From an uncultured Porphyromonadaceae bacterium (GTDB lineage Bacteria > Bacteroidota > Bacteroidia > Bacteroidales > Muribaculaceae), in assembly GCA_902495075.1 (NCBI GenBank), contig CABUVO010000057.1:1-11397 (forward strand): DNA of 11,397 nucleotides. The letters run 5' to 3'. The position numbers and the translations under genes were made by a program. Each line of letters begins with the position of its first letter. The stretch's first letter is position 1. Shown piece by piece: positions 7,712 through 11,397 of this stretch. The notes below the pieces were generated by a model that saw nothing but the letters and a program-made list of their open reading frames with translations, had not been told where the DNA came from and did not search any database.

Positions 7712-10700
7712 TTAAAAAGTAATTTTGAGACCACCACCGAATGAACTTGTGTTCGGCACGGAGAAGCGTTCGAAATATCCACCCATATTGGTATTGCCCT
7801 GAGATGATTCCGGATCGAAATTGGGCATTTTGCTCCATACGAGTATGTTGCGTGCGAATCCGAATATGTCGATCTGGAAAGCTCCAAGTTTGGGAAGCTG
7901 ATAATTGAGAGTTATATCGCGGATTTTAAGGAAGCTTGTGTCGTAGATACCAGCTTCTGTAACATCATAATAACTCATATAATAATCCTGCTTTGAAACC
8001 TCAACAGTGTTTGGAAGCCCCGTTGCCTCGTCAATACCTTCGGCAATCATGGTTCCCTCGTGATAAGGAATTGACTCTTTGGTGGCACCGAAATAGTTGA
8101 GGGTGAGATTTGTGCCATGATACATCTTGCCACCTTTGTTCCAGCTCCATGTGGTGTTGAGCGACAGACGTTTGTAACGAGCACTCAGATTGAAGCCCAT
8201 AACGAAATCAGGAGAACAGTTGCCAAGATCCTGACTGTCGGCAGTGCCCTGTGGCAGACCATCGGCGAGAAGAAGCTGACCGTTTTCATTGCGTTTAAAG
8301 GCAACACCATAGATGTTAGGGTATGTGCAACCTGCCTGAGCTCGTACCTGGGGCTCAACAAATCCGCCGAGCATGATTGATTCAACACCGGGAGCGAGCG
8401 ATACAACCTTATTGTCGACGGCGGTAAAGTTTACTCCGAGATTGAGGTCATAATCTGCATGCTGCAGGATTGCGCCATTGATGCTGAACTCATGGCTCCA
8501 TGTGCGCATCTGTCCGGCATTTGTGATTTTGTCAGAATATCCTGTGGATCCTGCCATAGGCACGGCGAAAATCTGATCCTTCACGTTCTGGAAAGAAGCT
8601 GTGTATTCGAACCGTAACCTGTTCTGGAAGAATGCAAGGTCAATACCGAATTCAATGTTTTCGGTGTTCTGCGGTTTTAGGTCCGGATCATAGAGCACGT
8701 AATATGGCACGAATGAAGATGTGCCACCCTTGATAGGATACGTGACAGGGGTATAGGAATACATACCGGAACCGTAGCTCGGTGTGTAGTAATAATTGCG
8801 CAGGAACTGTCCTGCCTGACCAACCTGTGCATAGGATAATCTTAGTTTACCAAAATTGAGAGCCGTGTTGCCTTTCAGCGGTTCAAGTTCGGTGAAGACC
8901 CATCCCAAAGATACCGATGGATAGAAGAAAGACCGGTTGCCGCTCGGCATAGTTGATACATAATCGTTTCGACCTGTCACGGTGAGGAAGAGCATGCTTC
9001 TCCAGCTCAAACCGAGTTGTCCGAAGAAACCTACAGTGCGTTCCTGTGCGGTATATTCAGAACTTGTGAAGTTTGTGGCGTTTCCTATGGTCGGGAGTCC
9101 ATAGAAATTGAAATTTGAGCCATAGTAACTCCACCAGCGGGCATTGTCCTGGTTTATTTCACAACCGAGCATGGCGTCGAAATCAAAGTCTCCCCATATC
9201 GCATTGAAGTTGGCGGTGAGGAGATTGTTGAAAATATTGCGGCTTACCCCATAGTTGGTGATTTCTCCGTTGCTGTTTGCAGCGGAACCAACCTCTGCCA
9301 TATCCGTATAATTCGAAGTATAGACATCAAGACCTGCCTGTTCGCGGAACCATAGCGAGTAATTGTCGCCCCAGTTGATATTCGGATGGTATTCAACATA
9401 GGCATTGCCGAACACGCGGTTGGTGTGTTGCAGGTATTCATCATTTTCTGCCCACCAGTAAGGGTTGTTGAAGTTAGTGGCACGGAAGAGCACCTGCTGA
9501 GTCGGATAGCCAGGCACATGATAGGGAGTGCCCTTGAGGTCGTATTCTGATGGAGCGGAGTATACCACATTCATAATACCTGAATTGGCACCCGGAGCAG
9601 ATGTGATTTTCGAAGAGGAATAGTTTGCGGAGAATCCTGTTTTCCATTCAGTGTTGATGTTCCAGTCAACAAGACCTCGTGCACTCCAGCGGTTCATACC
9701 GGTGGAAGGAACGATACCTTTTTGATATGAGTTATTGAGACCGAAGGAATAAGAAGCGCGTTCTGTGCGCTGAGAAATTGAGAAGTTGGTGTTCTCGGTG
9801 AAACCTGTGTTGAAGAAATCACCAACATTATCGTGGATTGTCGGCACGCTCCATCCGTCAAGTCCTGCCATCTCGTATTTGGGATTGTAATACATTCCCG
9901 GATGTCCCTGACTGTTGCCACCGTATTTGGGATCGTTGGCAAGGTCGGCAATCTTGGGTCCCCAACTCATTGAAGACGAGGGATTGTATGCTCCAACCGA
10001 GTTGCCCTGTGCATACACATCCTGACGTTTGAATTTGCGTGAAACAATCTCACCCGAAAGATTGGTGGAAAGGGTCACAGTCGGTTTGTTGGAAAGCATC
10101 TTGCCCCGTTTTGTTGTGATGACGATCACGCCATTGGAGGCGCGGATGCCATATAGTGCGGAGGCAGCCTGACCTTTCAGCACATTGATGCTTTCGATAT
10201 CATCTGGATTTATGTCGATCGAACGGTCGGCAATGTTTGCTCCTGTTACGGAATATCCAGTGCTGAAATCAGCCTGTGATTCGATAGGCATGCCATCCAC
10301 GACATACAGAGGCTGGTTATTGCCATCAAAAGAACGTGCTCCACGGATCACAATCTGATTCGATGCGCCCGGGGCTCCGGACGAAGGACGAATATCAACC
10401 CCTGTAAGCTTACCCTGCATGGCTGATGCAAGAGAGGTGGTTCCATCTGTGTTGAGGTCTTCAGCTTTGAGATCCTGAACTGCATATCCGAGTCCTTTAC
10501 GATCTTTTTTCATACCGAAAGCCGTGACGACAACCTGATCGAGTTGCATGTCGGTAGAACTTGTGAGTTTGATAAGCATAACTCCGTCTGCAGGAATGTC
10601 GACCTGACGTGTTATCATTCCCACGTAGGAGACATTAAGCTTCTTTACTGACGCAGGAACGGTCAGCGTGAATTTCCCGTCAATGTCGGTGGCGGCACCG

Positions 10701-10855
10701 CGTCCTCCGCCTACAGGGAGGATTGTTGCTCCGGCGAGCGGCTCTTCATCAGCCGCAAAAACTACTGTTCCGGTGATGGTGCGGACTTTCTGGGCATCCA
10801 TTGTCAGAGCTGTAGCTGCAAGCAAGAGTAAGAAAAACAGCTTTTTCATACGCAA
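7712..10855 (-). CDS. susC: SusC/RagA family TonB-dependent outer-membrane transporter
   Basis: 1047 aa, typical for SusC. It imports oligosaccharides into the periplasm with TonB/ExbBD energy, in complex with SusD. Domains in order: a signal peptide (about 1-21, cut before Gln22), a carboxypeptidase-D-like beta domain (about 25-100, with GATDIDGKF-like residues), a TonB-box-like QLDQVVVTAFG (104-114), a plug domain with VIRGARSFDGNNQPLYVVDG (169-188), and the family signature LYGIRASNGVIVITTKRG (234-251). The barrel follows and ends in a C-terminal Phe (GGGLKITF). ATG codons at 10855 and 10849 are both possible; the second gives the classic MKKL start. A candidate promoter core lies about 280 bp upstream, implying a long leader. 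No N-terminal signalling extension for an anti-sigma factor is seen. Confidence 0.96.
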   Translation of the reverse strand: MRMKKLFFLLLLAATALTMDAQKVRTITGTVVFAADEEPLAGATILPVGGGRGAATDIDGKFTLTVPASVKKLNVSYVGMITRQVDIPADGVMLIKLTSSTDMQLDQVVVTAFGMKKDRKGLGYAVQDLKAEDLNTDGTTSLASAMQGKLTGVDIRPSSGAPGASNQIVIRGARSFDGNNQPLYVVDGMPIESQADFSTGYSVTGANIADRSIDINPDDIESINVLKGQAASALYGIRASNGVIVITTKRGKMLSNKPTVTLSTNLSGEIVSRKFKRQDVYAQGNSVGAYNPSSSMSWGPKIADLANDPKYGGNSQGHPGMYYNPKYEMAGLDGWSVPTIHDNVGDFFNTGFTENTNFSISQRTERASYSFGLNNSYQKGIVPSTGMNRWSARGLVDWNINTEWKTGFSANYSSSKITSAPGANSGIMNVVYSAPSEYDLKGTPYHVPGYPTQQVLFRATNFNNPYWWAENDEYLQHTNRVFGNAYVEYHPNINWGDNYSLWFREQAGLDVYTSNYTDMAEVGSAANSNGEITNYGVSRNIFNNLLTANFNAIWGDFDFDAMLGCEINQDNARWWSYYGSNFNFYGLPTIGNATNFTSSEYTAQERTVGFFGQLGLSWRSMLFLTVTGRNDYVSTMPSGNRSFFYPSVSLGWVFTELEPLKGNTALNFGKLRLSYAQVGQAGQFLRNYYYTPSYGSGMYSYTPVTYPIKGGTSSFVPYYVLYDPDLKPQNTENIEFGIDLAFFQNRLRFEYTASFQNVKDQIFAVPMAGSTGYSDKITNAGQMRTWSHEFSINGAILQHADYDLNLGVNFTAVDNKVVSLAPGVESIMLGGFVEPQVRAQAGCTYPNIYGVAFKRNENGQLLLADGLPQGTADSQDLGNCSPDFVMGFNLSARYKRLSLNTTWSWNKGGKMYHGTNLTLNYFGATKESIPYHEGTMIAEGIDEATGLPNTVEVSKQDYYMSYYDVTEAGIYDTSFLKIRDITLNYQLPKLGAFQIDIFGFARNILVWSKMPNFDPESSQGNTNMGGYFERFSVPNTSSFGGGLKITF

Positions 10856-10902
10856 ATTATTATTTAGTTAGAAAAAATAGTAGCTGCTATCCGCCATCAA
10901 TA

Positions 10903-10917
10903 CCTGCTTGTGGCAGG
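10903..10917 (-). other. Small hairpin in the susC leader
   Basis: CCTGC/GCAGG pair over a 5-nt loop (10903-10917). On the minus strand it is followed, about 25 nt later, by a weak 4-bp stem (10877-10890) and six U (10872-10877), shortly before the susC start. The arrangement recalls a weak attenuator, but the stems are short, so it may be incidental. Confidence 0.25.
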
Positions 10918-11010
10918 AAATTTCTGACGAATCTTCATCAAGGTAATCTTTGAATTTCTCAAACAGCGAGTCTAAGTCAAGACAGCAGGTTTCAAGGTGT
11001 AAAACAGGGT

Positions 11011-11028
11011 GTCGTTTTTTTATACGAC
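11011..11028. repeat. Inverted repeat GTCGT/ACGAC in the susC leader
   Basis: A 5-bp inverted repeat (11011-11015 with 11024-11028) flanks an 8-nt loop containing most of a 7-base T/A run. In a susC-leader RNA it would form a short hairpin with an A-rich loop. The stem is too short to name a function. Confidence 0.3.
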
Positions 11029-11103
11029 TTTCAGGGTCATATTGCTATAAAAGCAGTCAAATACAGTGTGTGTTGCTTCTGAATTAATATAATTCGTTGG
11101 CAT
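11020..11103 (-). CDS. Possible 27-codon leader frame in the susC transcript
   Basis: An ATG at 11103 opens a 27-codon frame (beginning MPTNYINSEATH, ending LKVV) that stops at TAA 11020-11022. It would be the first ATG of a susC transcript starting near 11128. No Shine-Dalgarno is seen. It overlaps the startless 58-codon frame in the -1 register (11020-11044). It could be a leader peptide, half of a broken small gene, or chance; a frame of this length is easily random. Confidence 0.2.
   Translation of the reverse strand: MPTNYINSEATHTVFDCFYSNMTLKVV
11081..11095. promoter_or_regulatory. Operator-like inverted repeat downstream of the susC promoter
   Basis: GAATTA (11081-11086) and TAATTC (11090-11095) form a perfect 6-bp dyad around ATA. 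It lies about 35-45 nt downstream of the predicted susC transcription start, a place where a repressor could act. It is AT-rich, so chance is a real alternative. Confidence 0.3.
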
Positions 11104-11134
11104 TTGTCAAGTGTTAATATGTGTTTAACGGCGG

Positions 11135-11142
11135 CAAAGGTA
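11135..11142 (-). promoter_or_regulatory. Candidate susCD promoter, -7 box
   Basis: On the minus strand TACCTTTG matches the Bacteroidota -7 consensus TAnnTTTG exactly and is followed by C, as is common. The predicted start is near 11128, giving a leader of about 270 nt. No TTTG is found at the usual -33 spacing; the sequence there is AT-rich. A weak -33 fits a promoter that needs an activator, as expected for a glycan-uptake operon. Confidence 0.55.
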
Positions 11143-11169
11143 TGTAAATTTTTTTAAACTTTATTAATA

Positions 11170-11179
11170 CCCCCCCCCC
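11170..11179. repeat. Ten-base C homopolymer upstream of the susC promoter core
   Basis: Ten consecutive C on the plus strand (G on the minus strand) sit in an otherwise AT-rich stretch, 27 bp upstream of the susC -7 box, at roughly -42 to -51 from the predicted start. Long C/G runs are prone to slipped-strand length change. Confidence 0.9.
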
Positions 11180-11183
11180 ATTT

Positions 11184-11200
11184 TTAACAAATATTAACAA
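11184..11200. repeat. Direct repeat TTAACAA with 10-bp period
   Basis: TTAACAA occurs at 11184-11190 and 11194-11200, one helical turn apart, directly upstream of the C-run relative to susC. Two same-face sites at about -56 to -72 would suit an activator of susC. The sequence is AT-rich and short, so the reading is tentative. Confidence 0.4.
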
Positions 11201-11261
11201 TGATCTATGTCACAATTCTTCTTTTGGTTCGTAAGCAGTGGGCTAACTAAGATAAAAATAT

Positions 11262-11269
11262 TATCTTTG
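11262..11269 (+). promoter_or_regulatory. Candidate rightward promoter, -7 box
   Basis: TATCTTTG matches TAnnTTTG exactly. It points away from susC toward a gene beyond the right edge, with transcription predicted to start near 11276. There is no good -33 element at the usual distance; a TTTTGG at 11222-11227 is too far. The region between this box and the susC box is about 120 bp, so the two promoters could share regulatory sites. Confidence 0.5.
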
Positions 11270-11300
11270 TAGCAAATTAGTATGACTCGGAAATTAGTTA

Positions 11301-11372
11301 ATGCATATTTTTAGAGGATTTTCGAGGGATTTATGGGAATTCAGGAAGGAGCAATGCGGGCATTGTGACTGA
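11301..11372 (+). CDS. Possible 23-codon leader peptide
   Basis: ATG at 11301, stop TGA at 11370-11372, about 25 nt after the predicted rightward transcription start. The peptide is basic and aromatic (MHIFRGFSRDLWEF) and ends in a CGHC motif one residue before the stop. The stop lies in TGACTGACTGA (11366-11376), which has a stop in every frame. A short hairpin (CAATG/CATTG, 11352-11365) overlaps the end of the frame. It may be a regulatory leader for a gene outside the window, or chance. Confidence 0.25.
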   Translation: MHIFRGFSRDLWEFRKEQCGHCD

Positions 11373-11397
11373 CTGAAATCGCTTAAATCACCGGAAA

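Larger units (their letters stand above)
10868..11044 (-). other. Startless 58-codon open frame ending 12 nt before susC
   Basis: Between a TAG (11045-11047) and a TAA (10868-10870), 58 codons stay open on the minus strand. The translation looks protein-like: basic at first (SRIKKRHP), then acidic and amphipathic (LDLDSLFEKFKDYLDEDSSE), ending MADSSYYFF. No ATG occurs until codon 50, and no GTG is in frame. The frame ends at operon-like spacing from susC. It may be the tail of a decayed gene, a frame reached by frameshift from the 27-codon frame upstream, or chance. I do not recognise the sequence. Confidence 0.3.

Noticed and set aside
11014..11022. A AAA AAC, a classic -1 slippery heptamer on the minus strand, as a link between the 27-codon and 58-codon frames
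   Set aside because: The TAA stop of the upstream frame comes before the heptamer, so a ribosome would terminate before reaching it. A length change in the A-run would not remove that stop either.
11081..11110. TTGACA plus an AT-rich hexamer on the minus strand, resembling an E. coli sigma-70 promoter
   Set aside because: Bacteroidota primary sigma factors use -33/-7 elements, and the spacing to a -10-like hexamer is poor. The TACCTTTG box a short way upstream is the better candidate.

Overview
The window looks like a chromosomal piece of a gut-type Bacteroidota (order Bacteroidales; a Muribaculaceae-like or Bacteroides-like genome is my inference). The grounds are a SusC/SusD outer-membrane pair, two secreted glycan-degrading enzymes, a Bacteroidales-style 5S rRNA, and several candidate promoters with the Bacteroidota -7 box TAnnTTTG instead of an E. 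coli-type -35/-10.

Layout. (1) 1-152: the end of an rRNA operon, with a 5S rRNA gene and an intrinsic terminator. (2) 157-2237, minus strand: a housekeeping operon prmC-recX-comF, convergent with the rRNA operon. PrmC methylates release factors, RecX modulates RecA, and ComF is a phosphoribosyltransferase-fold protein. (3) 2238-2394: a divergent intergenic region with candidate promoters in both directions. (4) 2395-6071, plus strand: a two-gene glycan operon, a GH28-like beta-helix enzyme followed by a GH92 alpha-mannosidase-family enzyme. Both have signal peptides, and the second gene has an unusually clear Shine-Dalgarno sequence. (5) 6060-6147: short AGATAAT repeats and a 12-bp hairpin whose U-tract serves the minus strand. 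(6) 6167-10855, minus strand: susC-susD, convergent with the enzyme operon. (7) 10856-11397: a 540-bp region with no confident gene. It holds two outward-facing -7 boxes, a run of 10 C, short direct and inverted repeats, and three small or incomplete reading frames.

How the parts fit. SusC (TonB-dependent transporter) and SusD (surface glycan-binding lipoprotein) would bind and import an oligosaccharide that the GH28-like and GH92 enzymes trim. Together they look like a compact polysaccharide utilization locus split into two convergent transcripts. No regulator (HTCS, SusR-like or ECF sigma/anti-sigma) lies in the window.

The least ordinary points are the susC upstream region (C10 tract just upstream of the promoter core, long leader, a startless 58-codon frame ending 12 nt before susC), the loss of polygalacturonase catalytic and binding residues in the GH28-like enzyme, and a 23-codon leader-like frame at the right edge that runs into a stop in all three frames. 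I do not see a clear, wholly new system.
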